A stretch of DNA of 64,000 nt from Rhizophagus irregularis. Taxonomy: Eukaryota > Glomeromycota > Glomeromycetes > Glomerales > Glomeraceae. The notes under the pieces are model-generated. The model saw only the letters and a program-made list of their open reading frames with translations, was not told the origin of the DNA and ran no database searches. Every line of letters begins with the position of its first letter. Positions within the stretch are counted from its first letter, which is position 1. Position numbers and translations under genes: made by a program. Shown one piece after another: positions 21,974 through 33,489 of the stretch. Location of the stretch: assembly GCF_026210795.1 (NCBI RefSeq), contig NC_089455.1, positions 2,418,001-2,482,000 of the forward strand, given 5' to 3'.

Positions 21974-22899
21974 CCTGCGATAATTCTATTTAATATTTCA
22001 TTTACAGACACAAATGATTACAAGTAATAATGCAAAGGAAATATTCATCGTAGTTATGATATCATATTCAGTGTTACTTTGATCAAATCGAATACAAAAA
22101 AAACAAAAAGTATTAGAAATAAAAAAATCCAATGCAATATATAAAACTTATCAAGTCAAACATGGACCTGATGAGTCAATTATATAAAGCGTTCACCTCA
22201 CTGGCAAAATCATAAAAACGTAATGGTTCGGCATTCAATGATCGTAATAAGATGAAACTTGGTTCGTTTGACCCGTATCGTCAAGCGCATTAAATTACAG
22301 TACTATATAGATAACGAGGAATCTCAGAAACCTTAAGCCGAAATTCTCACCTTCATCAATGCTAGATACATGAAACTATCATCATTTAATTGAGACGACT
22401 TCAATGAATATTTCATCCTTCTTTGATAACTAAATGACAAGTTATAATTCAGTATTATCAACCCCATCAACCATTGACTTGATCCATAGGTTATAGTTTC
22501 AGTTCAACTTGTGCTTTTAAGTCGATGCGTTTTAATTTAGTCCAATTTAATTTTTTATTGGTTTGGCTTGAGTAGAGTATATTTGTGGATTCTGGCCCGA
22601 TTTTTTTTCTTTCTGAGTTTAACTTGGGGCAAAATATTTATTTTTTTCACAAACTTGGGGCGGAAATAAATTACTCACAACTTCAGCATAAGAGGGCATA
22701 GGGAATATATCTCAGCAAGGCAATCCAAGCGAAGAACAAAGCAAGACTCATATGGCTGAAAAACAATATGTCAATATTGATTCGCAAACTGACCCTATAG
22801 GAGAGATTTCACAATTCAGAAAAAAATGTAGAAATACAAAATAGAGAGGTGACAAGTTCAACGCAATTAATCTAAAAGAATCAATCGACGGAATATAAA
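21974..22899. other. Intergenic / eroded DNA
   Basis: No intact frame. Less AT-rich patches with scattered stops (22680-22900) may be the eroded 5' part of the polymerase gene that follows. Confidence 0.4.
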
Positions 22900-23690
22900 A
22901 AACCATTTCTTATATACAAGAACAATGCGGGTGACTTTTTTGACGGTAAAACGAATTAGAAAGGAAGTAATGTCACTTTTAGAGAATTTCTCAAAGAATA
23001 TTTGTTTATTCCAGTAGTAAAAAGAAATAAAACGCTAGAAGAGGCATACACTCGTATTACAGTAGAGTTAGAAGAATTGACAATAAAAGTCAAATGGAAA
23101 GATCAATATGATAATTATCCACAGAAGACATTACAACTTTTTAAAATAACTATCATTGTATAAAAAGAAAGCGAATGGATAATGAAATCATCTACTGATG
23201 GTATAATATGGGCTAAATAATATGAAGGTTCTGCTTAAGAATTAGATTACGAAAGTATGTATCCTACGTGTATGAGTGCATTTATGGAAAAAATAGATGT
23301 ATGTTAGGACTTAGGAGAGGACATGTTTGGTAAATGGTATAATGCGCTTATAAAATTTAAAAGAGAAGGTGGAAGGCTTCAGAAGAATTACTAGTTTTCT
23401 TATGTGGTGTATTACGTGAATAAAGGAATAATAGATTTTATGGCCCACACCCACGCATAAAGCTTTTCTATTAGCATTAGTTAGAAAAACAATCTCAGAA
23501 ACAGTAGAAAAATTTGGCGATATGGTAAAACGCATTCATACAGATGGATTTGTTATCAAAGATAACTATGAGATAGAAATAAAGAAGGAAAATGTATCAT
23601 AAAAAATTGTAATAATGTTAAATGGGAGAATAGCGAATGATATTAAGGTAGTATATTAAATGTCATTAGGAGATTAATAATGCGAGTAAT
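22900..23690 (+). pseudogene. Decayed family-B DNA polymerase (plasmid/virus-like type)
   Basis: Pieces in order read FREFLKEYLFIPVV with TLEEAYTRIT and LELEELT-like text, then ELDYESMYPTCM near 23245, then KFKREGGRL. Last comes a shifted frame reading LALVRKTISETVEKFGDMVKRIHTDGF (in two parts) near 23480-23550. DYESMYP corresponds to motif A (D--SLYPS) and the KRIHTDGF strand to motif C of organellar/plasmid-type B polymerases, where the second metal-binding Asp sits. At least five stops and two frameshifts are present, so it is inactive. Such genes occur on linear plasmids, Maverick-like elements and large DNA viruses. The source here cannot be told. Confidence 0.65.
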
Positions 23691-24639
23691 AGTGTGAAAT
23701 TATCAAATTTATCCTATGGTGCCTAGTTGAAATTCAGGATTTTTTTTTCTTGATATTCTTATGGGTAGTGTTTACTTAAAAAGATGGGTAAAAAGTCTAT
23801 CAATATCGGAATGAAAAGTCTATCATTATTAGTCAAAATAAGTATATTAAAAGGCTTTATGGTACGGAAACGTGATATGTAATATTTGAAATTCACACCT
23901 TGAAAAAACTACGATTCCAAGTAATTTATATTTAAAAATAAAGTCTTATCTTAAAACTTTGTGTAAACTAACTTAAATGGGTGATTCCAGTGATTCACAT
24001 TATTATGAAAACCTGCAAATACATGATCTCGAGTAATTAAAATCCGCCTCACTAGCAGGTGCCTGTTAAGTACTGTTACGTAGATGAGGCATTATACAAT
24101 AAGTACTATACAAGATGCACCACTAGCTATATTACATACCATTTACTTTCAGTAGTTTCGTCAAAGGGTAAAAAAAGATTTCGATTTTTAAAGTGTAAAA
24201 GAAAATAGCCAAAAAAGAAAATCCATTGATATTTATTTATACATTAAACTTTTTGATATATTTTACAATTCTAAACAAAAGAAATTAGCTATAAAATTAT
24301 TGTATCATGATTGTTATACAAATGGAAAAAAGAAGATATTGCAGACGAACAAAAAACAATTTGAGGGAGTAAAAAAGAAGAATTTTTTGTTAAAAAATAA
24401 ACTAGAAGAGGGAGAGAAGTAAACTTTCAACTGTTCCAAAGCGGTCAACATGGTGATTTGTGTCTCATTAATTTCAAATTACTAATAAACTTATCCCCTT
24501 TAATCACATCATATAATCACATTTTTTTTAGTCCGATGGTTGTAACAAAATCCTTCCTGAATAATTATTGACTTTAGTTGAGGTCATATAAGATTTAATT
24601 TCAAATAATCATAAATATACATACAATAAAATCTCTATC
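23691..24639. other. Intergenic / eroded DNA
   Basis: A repeated AAGTCTATCA(A/T)TAT motif occurs near 23792 and 23817. Nothing else is supported. Confidence 0.35.
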
Positions 24640-25860
24640 GAGGGAAGCCTTTACTTTGTCTTTCGTAAAATTCTTGCATTGCACAACGAATTTACATCCC
24701 TATGCTCTCCAATCAAATCAGTTCCACCATTTTGTGGCTATTGGAACGGCAAAATATTGATATATTTTTTTTTTTTATTGAATCTAGAATAGTAACTTTT
24801 ATTTCTCGTGTAATGTACAATACTTTTGGCATCATGTGTTTTTTTGCCTCTGAAGTCCAAATAAATTCTAAGTATGACTCCTTGACCACTTTTTGAAGTC
24901 TAGAGATCGTTGAAATGAATAACAAAGATTCATCTTATAGGTGTGATCATGTGTAATATTGTTTATTAGATAATAAAGTTCTTTATTTGCTTTGCGAATG
25001 TGTATGAGAGTGTGTTTATAGTTTTTTCTCAATTACTGTTAGAGTATTGTATGCTCCTAAAACCTTTACTTGGCATCAACCCATTATAACTATCGCAGAT
25101 GTCATCTATGGCATCTCGTGAAAGATACTCCAGCTACTTCATCTTATGGGAGGCCTCCATGTCCCGAGGAAAATCTAATGTGTTTAATTCTTTTATTGCT
25201 TGTTCGGCCGTTTGGGTTTATGAAATTTTACATTCAACAATATCTCTAAGACAGTGATGTGCTCTTGGAATATTGGAAGCACTATTGGAAGCACCTTTGG
25301 AAAGATTGGAAGCATAATTTTCCAATAAAACCATTTGGATTGGAAACTTCCAACCAAATTTTTATGTCATTGGAAGTACAAATGCACATCACTGCAGTCT
25401 AAGGTCTTTTATTTTCTTTTTTCGTACTTCAATAACTTCATCCTGCTCTTCGTTGCGCTTTCTATGATGGTCAAATTTCTCAGATGTAACAGTTTCTTTT
25501 TAATTCCACATAGCTTCCAATTCTTTAAATTCGATTGCTAGTATTGTCATAAATCCTCTAGTCCAATCATGATACCTCAAAAACTGCCTGTTTTTTTCGT
25601 TTATCTTCTAACTCTTGGACCCCTTGATTAAGATCGATAAATTAATGACTAAATTTTGTAACCTCAATTCTTCTTTCGTAACTCCTCATTTTCTTTCGTA
25701 GGTCTTGCACTTCTTTTTATAATTCTTGAACTTTTTCTGACAGTTGTTCGTTATATTTGACCGTTATTAAATCAAGATTTAATGTTCTGACTGTTGAGGT
25801 GAAAATATAATATTTTCTGATTTTGATTTCAATTTCGTGTTGTATGTCTAAAATCTAAAA
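24640..25860 (-). pseudogene. Decayed coiled-coil gene, interrupted by a MITE
   Basis: The minus strand from 25860 reads Glu/Lys-rich coiled-coil text (VRTLNLDLITVKYNEQLSEKV, in parts), then EVIEVRKKKIKDLR up to 25395. The reading resumes past a 143-bp insert as LRDIVECKIS, EQAIKELNTLDFPRDMEAS, LEYLSRDAIDDICDSYNG and then VVKESYLEFIWTSEAKKH. Stops occur in each part. No enzymatic domain is recognised. The insertion and stops show it is dead. Confidence 0.5.
25245..25403. mobile_element. 143-bp MITE (hAT-like ends) inside a pseudogene
   Basis: The inverted ends CAGTGATGTGC (25252-25262) and GCACATCACTG (25384-25394) enclose copies of ATTGGAAGCA and the reverse CTTCCAA. The hexamer TCTAAG stands on both sides (25245-25250 and 25398-25403), inside a degraded duplication of about 8 bp. 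CAGTG-type ends with an 8-bp duplication suggest a hAT-derived element. Removing it rejoins the reading frame of the host pseudogene (IKDLR to DIVECK), which independently fixes the insertion boundaries. Confidence 0.75.
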
Positions 25861-26678
25861 CGAAAAGTAATATCTATAAATAATTAGAAATTTTGTATAA
25901 AATTCAATGTTACTTGTTTACCTTTCTTCATTATGATTTGAATGATGTTTTTTACCTTTTTGAAATTATTAAAAATAAAAAATGAAATTTTAAAAACAAA
26001 AATATGATCCGAAAAATTGAGAGTAATTCTTGTATTATTTGTTTTAATTGGTAGTAGATTAAATAGATTACTAATTATAGTTAATAATTATAAAGTATGA
26101 TCAATCATTGACGAGTTTATTTGGATAAATGACAAATCGGGGGTGTATTGGGTTCGGTTCCTAAGGTAAGTGAAAAAATTTAAATAAATATGATATTATG
26201 AATGAGAAGATATTTGGTTCGTTCGGTTCTTAAGAAAGCAAAGAATAAGTATGATATTATATAAGGAACAATTCAACCTATGATCAATGGTATCGTAAAC
26301 ATTATCGGCATAAATAGTATAAGGTGGGAAGAGGAGGTTTAGTACTTTGGTTGTATTTAACGCTTCAGTTAAAGCAAGACTGCGATGATAATGAGAAGCT
26401 ACCGTACAGTACATATATGTACTGTAATTTACTGATAATCAATAAAGCTATAAATTCACATGCCATCCTTTATTTCTTTTTTGTTTTGTAACTTTTTATT
26501 ACTTAAAAATTTTCCAATTCTTTTATTTATGCATTCAAAAAAAAAGCGTTTTTTATAAAAAAAAGAAATTTATATAACGTTTATTACAAAATTTTGATTT
26601 GTTAAATTACTAAAATAATAATACATATAAATATTTAAATAAAATAATAGTTAATAAAAGAAAACGTATTATTACTAT
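25861..26678. other. Intergenic
   Basis: TTCGGTTC(C/T)TAAG occurs twice (about 26153 and 26222), each followed by AAATATGATATTAT-like text: an eroded direct repeat. A 72-codon frame on the minus strand overlaps it and is not supported. The right end is the 3' region of the copper chaperone gene. Confidence 0.4.
26405..26426. repeat. Perfect 22-bp palindrome
   Basis: The palindrome is centred on ACATATATGT with TACAGT/ACTGTA ends. It could be a protein-binding site or a cruciform; no gene starts nearby, so a role is unknown. Confidence 0.8.
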
Positions 26679-27073
26679 TTATTTCAATTCAGCCGTTTTT
26701 CCTGTTTTTCCGATCGCATCGACGATTTCTTGAGATGTTTTGGCAGTTGTAAGAACAACTGTCTTATTTTCAAGATTGAAGTTAATATTATCCACACCTT
26801 TATAAAATCATAAAATAAAAATACGTTTAGTTATATAAATTTGGTAAGAATTAAATATTCTTCAATATATATAACAAAATATACCTCCGAGATTATTTAA
26901 TGCTTTTTCAACTGATTTCGTGCATCCTGAGCAAGTCATTGGATTGACTTCAAATGTATAAGTTTGCTATATAATTAAGAAAAATATATATATATATATA
27001 TATATAATTTAATATAAAGCGTAATTAATTACTTTTAAAAAAAATATTTTTAGGTACGTACAGTTTCGCTCAT
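26679..27073 (-). CDS. ATX1: ATX1-like copper metallochaperone
   Basis: Three exons on the minus strand: 27073-27062 (only four codons, MSET), 26966-26885 and 26797-26679. Introns are 95 and 87 bp, and the product is 70 residues, close to the 72-73 of yeast Atx1. Residues 14-19 are MTCSGC, the MxCxxC copper(I)-binding loop of the HMA fold. The strands TYTFEVNP, VDNINFNLENKTVVLTT and helix SQEIVDAIGKTGKTAEL follow the ferredoxin-like beta-alpha-beta order, with the conserved KTGK near residue 63. It delivers cytosolic copper to secretory-pathway copper ATPases. The tiny first exon is accepted because it supplies the only in-frame start. Confidence 0.92.
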
Positions 27074-28139
27074 TTTTTAAAAAAAAATTTTTAGAAAAAA
27101 AAGTTAAATGTGATGGTATCAGCAGAAAAAGAATTTTAATTTTTTTAAAAAATGTGTGAAATGTGTTGAAACTTGAAAGTATGTATGTACAAGAAAAATT
27201 TCATGGTCTTTTATATGTTTTGTTCATACGAATGTTAAACTGTTTTCAATTAATAATCGATGACAAATCTTTTAAGCTAATTTTGTTATTGGTTAGCAAA
27301 AATACCGCTTATCCATCACGTAATTTTCTGGATTCCACTAGACAATAACGCCAAAATTTACTAAAATTCGTAATTTGGAACGTAGATCTTAATTTAAATA
27401 ACCGAGATAATGCAAATCTGTATGATAAATGTAAATTTTCAAATAATTAACTTTTATCTCATTGCCCCCTTTTTTGAAATTTTACCATTTTAGAATCTTT
27501 AAATAATCTCAAAGTAGTAATAGCCGGTCATATGTCCAACTAAGAAAACTTATCGAAAAATATTGTGCAATATCTCTCGAATAAGTAATTATATCTCGAT
27601 AGATTTATAAATTCGGCAATAACTATAGATAATGATAAGTCAGGATCCATATGAGAAATTTTCTTCAGGCGGACGGTCCGTATAACCTGCCGGGACATTA
27701 TTTTGGTTGAAATGATTTTTTTTTTATTATTAATAAATTTTATTTCACACATATTAAAATGGTACTGTTCCTCCCGTGAAAATCGTGATATCATCCAATG
27801 GAATCGCAAACTTTAGTTTTATTTTTTCGCTCCGAACTTACAACAGTTTCTGTTTCCTAGTTTATACATAATTTGTCTTTTTTTCGACTATTTGGATTAA
27901 AGAATATTTTATTGTACAACTTTTTCAACTGTAATAAGATTCTCATTAATATTAACATTTTTATCAGATCTACATCGTAAAAAATACATATATAATAGTC
28001 AATTCTATAAATACATTTTCATAATAACATTTTCCTACACTATAATTATGTTCTCTCATAATAGTTTATTATTTTTTGTCATCGTAATTTATTATAATAA
28101 ATATAAATGAAATTTATTTAGAAATTTTTATACATCATT
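27074..28139. other. Intergenic
   Basis: Short open frames (27163-27348 plus, 27540-27809 minus) show no domain and no splice support. A less AT-rich patch at 27600-27860 could be eroded coding sequence, but nothing can be named. Confidence 0.4.
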
Positions 28140-28169
28140 TATAATTAAATTAATAAAATGTCCTTTCGG

Positions 28170-28615
28170 GATATTAATATTAGGAAATTGAAGTTTCAAT
28201 AAATGATTCAGTCCGAGAAATGACCAATCGGAAAAATTGATTACAGGAAATAATATTCGGGAAAAAGACAATCGGAAAATCATCATGAACCCATATGATT
28301 TTTAGATTTCTTTTAACCCATTCCAGTTTGGACAAGAAAGATTATTTGATTACAAAAAATTAAAAATATATAGCTAGTAAAATAAAATAATAAATACATT
28401 ATGTGATATTCCGAAAGATCATTTTATAATGATTTATAAAAAAAAATTTTCTTTAATAGATTTTATTTATATTATTATACAGTAACAATTAATAAATCAC
28501 AGTGACGAAAAAAAAAAATAATAATTTAAAATTCCTTAAATATTTTCATATGATTTTAAGTTTCTTTTAACCCATTCCAGTTTAGACAAAAGATTATTTG
28601 ATTACAAAATTTAAA
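28170..28615. repeat. Direct repeats and GGAAATTG-type short repeats
   Basis: A segment of about 70 bp, with core TTTCTTTTAACCCATTCCAG then TTATTTGATTACAAAA, occurs at about 28292-28361 and again at about 28546-28611. Between and before them, short motifs such as CGGGAAA, CGGAAAA and AGGAAATT recur. They link this stretch to the minisatellite at 28930-29160. Confidence 0.6.
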
Positions 28616-28929
28616 ATAAATTAATATTAATTAACAAATGTTTTAAATAAATAATATAAAAAAATATAACTGATAATAGCCTCTCTATAAAAAATTTTCA
28701 TTTATCGGAGTTTTTCCCAGATTTTTTTTTATAGGACCTGTTCATTTTTAATAAATTTTTCAGACGCATAAAAATAATAATACATTACTACATTATGCGA
28801 GAACCAATGCATATAGTAAACAGCAAGTATATAGATTTAATAACTTTGACAATAAAATTCTTGACACAATAATTTCCTTAATCCTTATTATTATTATTGC
28901 TGTATAAATGCTGTATATACTGTAAAGAT

Positions 28930-29160
28930 ATTGGAAATTGAGATTCGGGAAATTGGACTTCAGGAAATTGAGATTAAGAAATTGACATTCCGGAAATTGG
29001 GAATTTCGGGAAATGATCCAGTTCGGGAAATCGAGCATTCAGAAAATTGATTTCGGGAAATGATCCAGTTCGAGCATTCAGAAAATTAACTTCGGGAAAT
29101 GATCCAGTTTGAGCATTCAGAAAATTTACTTCGGGAAATGGTATATTTGAGAAAATGGCA
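28930..29160. repeat. Minisatellite with 39-bp units
   Basis: The unit begins TTCGGGAAATGATCCAGTT and continues GAGCATTCAGAAAATT. Copies start at 29005 (47 bp, with an 8-bp internal gain), 29052 (39 bp), 29091 (39 bp) and 29130 (partial). Upstream is a simpler array of GGAAATTGA-type words (28930-29000). Because 39 is a multiple of three, the minus strand reads a repeated NFLNARTGSFPE peptide, but this is a by-product of the repeat with no other sign of a gene. Confidence 0.85.
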
Positions 29161-29639
29161 TTTCGCAGACAAGGCCCCAATATATACTCTATATATCCTC
29201 ACGTAACTTAAGAATTTGAAAATTGACACTTCTTAATAATAATAAAGGATGCATAAAATATTACATATATAACAAAGCTATTCCTTCTAAACAGCGTCTA
29301 AAATTCAATTTTTTTGCAAAAAAAGTGGCCTAAATGTAGACCATCGATTTTTGGTCATCCAATTGTAAAATTATTTGCAGTATAATAAAAAACTGAAATA
29401 AAAAAAAAAACATTTCATTTACATTTATAAATTTTACAAATTGTTTATTAAACACTTCTTTGGAAATCTTTGCCGAACATCAAATGCCTTTTCAAAATCA
29501 AAATTGGCCCATTCAGAATTATTAAACAATATGAAATTTTTAAAATAATATTTCTTTCTCAATTGCAGGTCTTACCAAATTAGATATAAATGAAAGAATC
29601 ATAAGATGAAGTAAATCCGTATGTATATTAAAATGTGAT

Positions 29640-29830
29640 ACTTGCACGTATCATGCGAAATCCGCATGTGCATATTTAATTTTACTAGCAGAAAAAAAAT
29701 CGCATGGGGTCCGCGACAACTGGGCTGTGTTGGTACTTGGCCGCTTGTGGCCGGGGTTGGTCATTGATCGTTTGGCCATTTTTGGCCTGCCAAACTGGCC
29801 AAAAAAATCCTTGAATAATACTGACGTAAA
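29640..29830. repeat. GC-rich island with five GGCC words
   Basis: Within 29700-29810 the word GGCC occurs five times (TTGGCCGC, GTGGCCGG, TTGGCCAT, TTGGCCTG, CTGGCCAA) in otherwise AT-rich DNA. The composition is foreign to the flanks. It could be a fragment of a repeat element; it has no coding support. Confidence 0.4.
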
Positions 29831-30737
29831 TGACACTGAAATAATATACCAAACAAAGAATATAACATTACGTAGATCATTCCTTTTTTAGATAGTGCCA
29901 GATGAAATTTTTAATTCCTGCCCTGATAGATGTTGCATTTGACCCTATAATAGAATAATAATAAACTTGTAAATTTAAATTTGTCTAATTACTAATGTAA
30001 ATTTATTCATCACACTTGCGATGACCAGGTTACAGTATCTATAATGTCAGGAAATTACAGCAAATACGATGGTTACTAATTATTATTATATATATAACTA
30101 CAGTAAGGACAATAACAGATATTACCTAATATCAGTTTATTATACGAGCTTACCTCCTTCCTAAGTAGTTTCACTGCGTTTATTGTACATGTGATAATAG
30201 TCAGTGATTTTCTCAGTGAAGATCAAAATGCTGATATATAATAAAAAGAGCAATATGTTCGTTTTATTATGGAACATCTATAGCAGAAAATTGATTAAGA
30301 TCATGATAATATGTTTCAAGAAGCTAGTTGAGCAATAAACTAACTTACTTTATAATACTTTACAGAATATACTCATTTGTTTGATTGAAAATAATATTGA
30401 TGATGTAAATTATGGTAAGTTTAAATGTTTCGCTTATTTTTTTTTTTGTTATTTGGACAAGGCAGATAAAAGGATTTACTAACTAAGTCATCACCTTTTT
30501 ATATAATTCACAAAATTGATTTTGTTATATGCTTTTAGAGAAAATTACGTTAATATAATTGCATTACGAGAATCTGATCAATGAACTCTCCTTAATATAA
30601 CAATAAAAGAATTTAATGCTATCCATATGTAAAGATCATCAAGGGATCCTTTTACAATAATATACATAATAATTTTGAGAATATGCAAGAAAGTTTAAGA
30701 ATAAAAGTCCTTGGATCTTTGCTGGCAATCTTATTGC
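29831..30737. other. Intergenic
   Basis: No supported gene. The right half leads into the MITE at 30738. Confidence 0.4.
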
Positions 30738-30961
30738 AGAATTCCGCTTACTTATAATAAAGGTCACCATAGAAATTAGCCCTTTACTAATAGTTTTTAC
30801 CTTACTTTTTTCTTAAATTCTATTGGTTAATTAGCTAAAAAGGAAAAAAATCATAACAATGTAACATAAAATTTCCTTTTATAGTAGGATTTGCAAAGAA
30901 TTTTATATATGATTTTTACCTTAGACCTGAGGTGACCTATCTTATAAGTAAGCGGGGTCCT
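30738..30961. mobile_element. 224-bp MITE, copy 1 of a local family
   Basis: Ends AGAATTCCGCTTACTTATAA and, reversed, AGGACCCCGCTTACTTATAA are inverted copies that continue into AGGTCACC. The core contains GGTTAATTAGCTAAAAAGG then AAAAAAATCATAACAATGTA, shared with the copies at 31456 and 37082. Flanks CTTATTGC and CTTTTTAC agree at six of eight positions, consistent with an aged 8-bp duplication. Confidence 0.75.
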
Positions 30962-31317
30962 CTTTTTACCCAATAATTTGCCAATCCAGATTTCCTAAAT
31001 TACCTGTATTAACATGCAAGTAATAAAATTAATACTTATGTACATTGAATCGCCACAAGAAAAATATTTGACTATATTGTTCGGGTCACTTAGTAGTCTA
31101 AACGTCTTTTATTTGCAATACATTAAGCTAAAAAAATTACATGATGTGGAACTAGCCTTAAGTATATGATGCCATTCTATGACTTTAGATTATTTATTAT
31201 ACATGATTATTTTTTCAAATGATATTCGTTTTTTTCTAAAGTTTGCCAATACATGCTGTGTCATATAATAATCTTTATTCAATGACATCTTACTAGGACT
31301 CTGAATATTTTCAAAAT

Positions 31318-31798
31318 AGGTCATAAGTCATATTTTCGGCAAATTGGCCTATTTTTCAGGGTTCAAAAAATCATTTTTTGTAAATATTTTGGCATTCAAT
31401 GGTCCAATTTTGACGAATTTTTTTAAAATTGTAGAGCTAAATGAGGGCTACAAAAGGACCCCGCCTACTACTAAAATATGTTACCAGTAGAAATTTTACT
31501 TTCATATGAAACCTTACCTTAGGATTTGCTTAAATTTTATTAGTTAATTAACTAAAAAGGAAAAAAATCATAACAATGTAACAGAAAATTTCCTTTTATA
31601 GTAGGATCTTCAAAGAGTTTTATATGTAAACCTTACCTTAGGCCACAGGGTGATCTATCTTAATAATAGACGGGATCCTGCTACAAAATAAAAAAATGTT
31701 TATTAAAATTGAATTACTGGGTGCTGAGATATTTACAAAAAATGATTTTTTGAGTTTCAGCAAAAAAGGTGTTTTTGGCCAAAAGTTCATTATGACCT
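31318..31798. mobile_element. Older foldback element split by a nested MITE
   Basis: Its outer ends AGGTCATAA (31318) and TTATGACCT (31798) are inverted. A perfect 24-bp inverted pair lies further in: 31364-31387, beginning CAAAAAATCATTTTTTG, against 31729-31752. The arms extend about 65 bp with gaps. The MITE at 31456-31679 lies between the arms. Confidence 0.7.
31456..31679. mobile_element. 224-bp MITE, copy 2, with intact target duplication
   Basis: The left end GGACCCCGCCTACTACTAA and reversed right end AGGATCCCGTCTATTATTAA are imperfect inverted repeats. GCTACAAAA occurs at 31447-31455 and again at 31680-31688, a direct duplication of 8-9 bp (one base is shared ambiguously with the end). 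The body matches copies at 30738 and 37082, including TTCCTTTTATAGTAGGAT. Confidence 0.85.
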
Positions 31799-31962
31799 TT
31801 ATATTAGATATCCGGTTCTATCTTACTGTGTAAAATATATACTACGGTAAAGTAGCTTACTACATATGATATATTTTAGAAAGCCTGTCAGCATATGATA
31901 TCTAAGCCACCCATGTAATTCAGAAAAAAAAACATAGTAATAAACTTATTAGTATAGGACAA

Positions 31963-33480
31963 TTAAGTACCAAATATGCAAAATTCTCCTAGGCGGTTAG
32001 TTATTAAGAATATAATAGGACTCATCATTGGAGAGGATTTTCTTTTGTATTTTCTATCACGATAGTAATAACCTCTATCATATTCATCATATTCATTATA
32101 TCTACTGTATCTACTATATCTATTATATCCATCATCATCCGAATCATCTAGCATCTCTTCTTCAGAATCATCAGAATTGGAGTTATCATTATATAAATTG
32201 GAGTCACTATCATGCATACTAACTTCATTTATTTGATCAAAATACACATCATCGTTTGAAGTGACAGTGTTCACTTTAGTGGGATTCACCTCATTGAAAA
32301 ACATATCTTTATCAAACCATACCTCTTTTTTGGAATTATTAGAAGTGTTAGAGACATGAACTAATGGGATAGGTGCAGTTGATTTCTTTGAAGGCAAGAC
32401 TTCCAATACATTAATCTGATTGGATTTCTCTAGAACCTCGTTATCTTGTTCTACATCCTCAGAATTATTAGTAAATTCCATATTGGGATTTTTGGTAAAG
32501 TAATCTATGACTCTTTGAATTTTTTTATTGATAAATTTTGAAATACTGTTTGTACTGTATGATTTGATATGTTTGATCTTATCTAATCCTATTCTTTCAG
32601 TTAACTTGTAAATCTTTCTAGTTCTTTCAATTTTCTTATATAGAGCACAATGCTTAGTATCAGGATTCTGCACAAGTATGAAATCATAAATTAGTCCTTT
32701 GGCCTACTCTATCTATAACCATAATTTCATCAATGCTTTTATCAAATGCTATAAAATTACTCCAACATAAAATTTCTGTCTGATTAGTTTTTATTAATAT
32801 ATCTTCTGCATTACAAACTTTTTCATATAAGTTAACTATATTTTGTAAGATATCCAATTTTTCCTGACCTAAGGTCAGTGAAATTTCAGTCACTTAAAAT
32901 ATAATGTCATGCAAAGTACCTCTCAGCTAATTCTGGATAGATGTGTTACAGCTAATACTAGTAGATATTTCTTTAATCAAGCTGAAGCATCCTGCTCGTT
33001 CTTTCGCTCATAGCAGTTAAATGTAGTATTCTAGAAAATCAAGAGTATTTTCTGGATAGCTGATTCTCGCAGAAGTTTTTTTTTTATTATGTTTCCTAAT
33101 TTCGTTGCTAACGCTTTTCTTATGCACTTCATTTAAAAAAGCATCCATTTCTTTTTCTTCTAACGTTTTAATTTCTGTGCGAATAGGTTGACATATATCA
33201 GAGTTCTCAACAGAACTAGTACTAGCTGAAGATTGTTTGATTTCCTTGATATCATCATCTAATCTAGCAATAAGGGTGGCCTTTTCTTCATCTCTCTATT
33301 TTAGACTCATGAATATGGCTTCATGTTCTTCCAAAGCATGCTTTAATTTTATATTCTCAGTCTTGACTTCAGCATTTTCCTTCTTAAGTTCAATAATTGT
33401 CCGAAGCATAAGTGTAGGACACTTCCATTCTACTCCATACCATGCATGTTGGTGTCTGTCCGCACGCGTGTATGGCCAAT
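31963..33480 (-). pseudogene. Multi-copy coiled-coil family gene, broken
   Basis: Reading leftwards from about 33410: TIIELKKENAEVKTEN, HALEEHEAIFMSLK, then a stop near 33300. Next come RDEEKATLIARLDDDIKEIKQ, KTLEEKEMDAFLNEVHKK and SVSNEIRKHNKKK, a long heptad-like coiled coil. Two further open parts (32893-32684 and 32673-31963) carry LYKKIERTRKIYKL, IKHIKSYSTNSISKFIN, an acidic Asp/Ser stretch (SDDSEEEMLDDSDDDG), Tyr/Arg repeats (YSRYSRYNEYDEYDRG) and a SSPMMSPII tail. Frameshifts or stops separate the parts. I recall this order from abundant Rhizophagus-specific proteins of unknown function. The 236-residue C-terminal frame may still be translated. Confidence 0.6.
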
Positions 33481-33489
33481 AAAATCTAA

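Noticed and set aside
24702-24925. Opposed short frames of 64 and 70 codons as genes
   Set aside because: The minus one is better read as the tail of the decayed coiled-coil gene; the plus one is its shadow.
26145-26165. GGTTCGGTTCC, like a tRNA B box
   Set aside because: No matching A box or cloverleaf could be drawn around it; it is part of an eroded direct repeat.
28140-29160. Regularly spaced short repeats as a possible CRISPR array
   Set aside because: Spacing is irregular, units differ and the genome is eukaryotic; it is a minisatellite.
28793-29180. Minus-strand frames with repeated NFLNARTGSFPE, a possible repeat protein
   Set aside because: The periodicity comes from the 39-bp minisatellite; no start context, no flanking domain.
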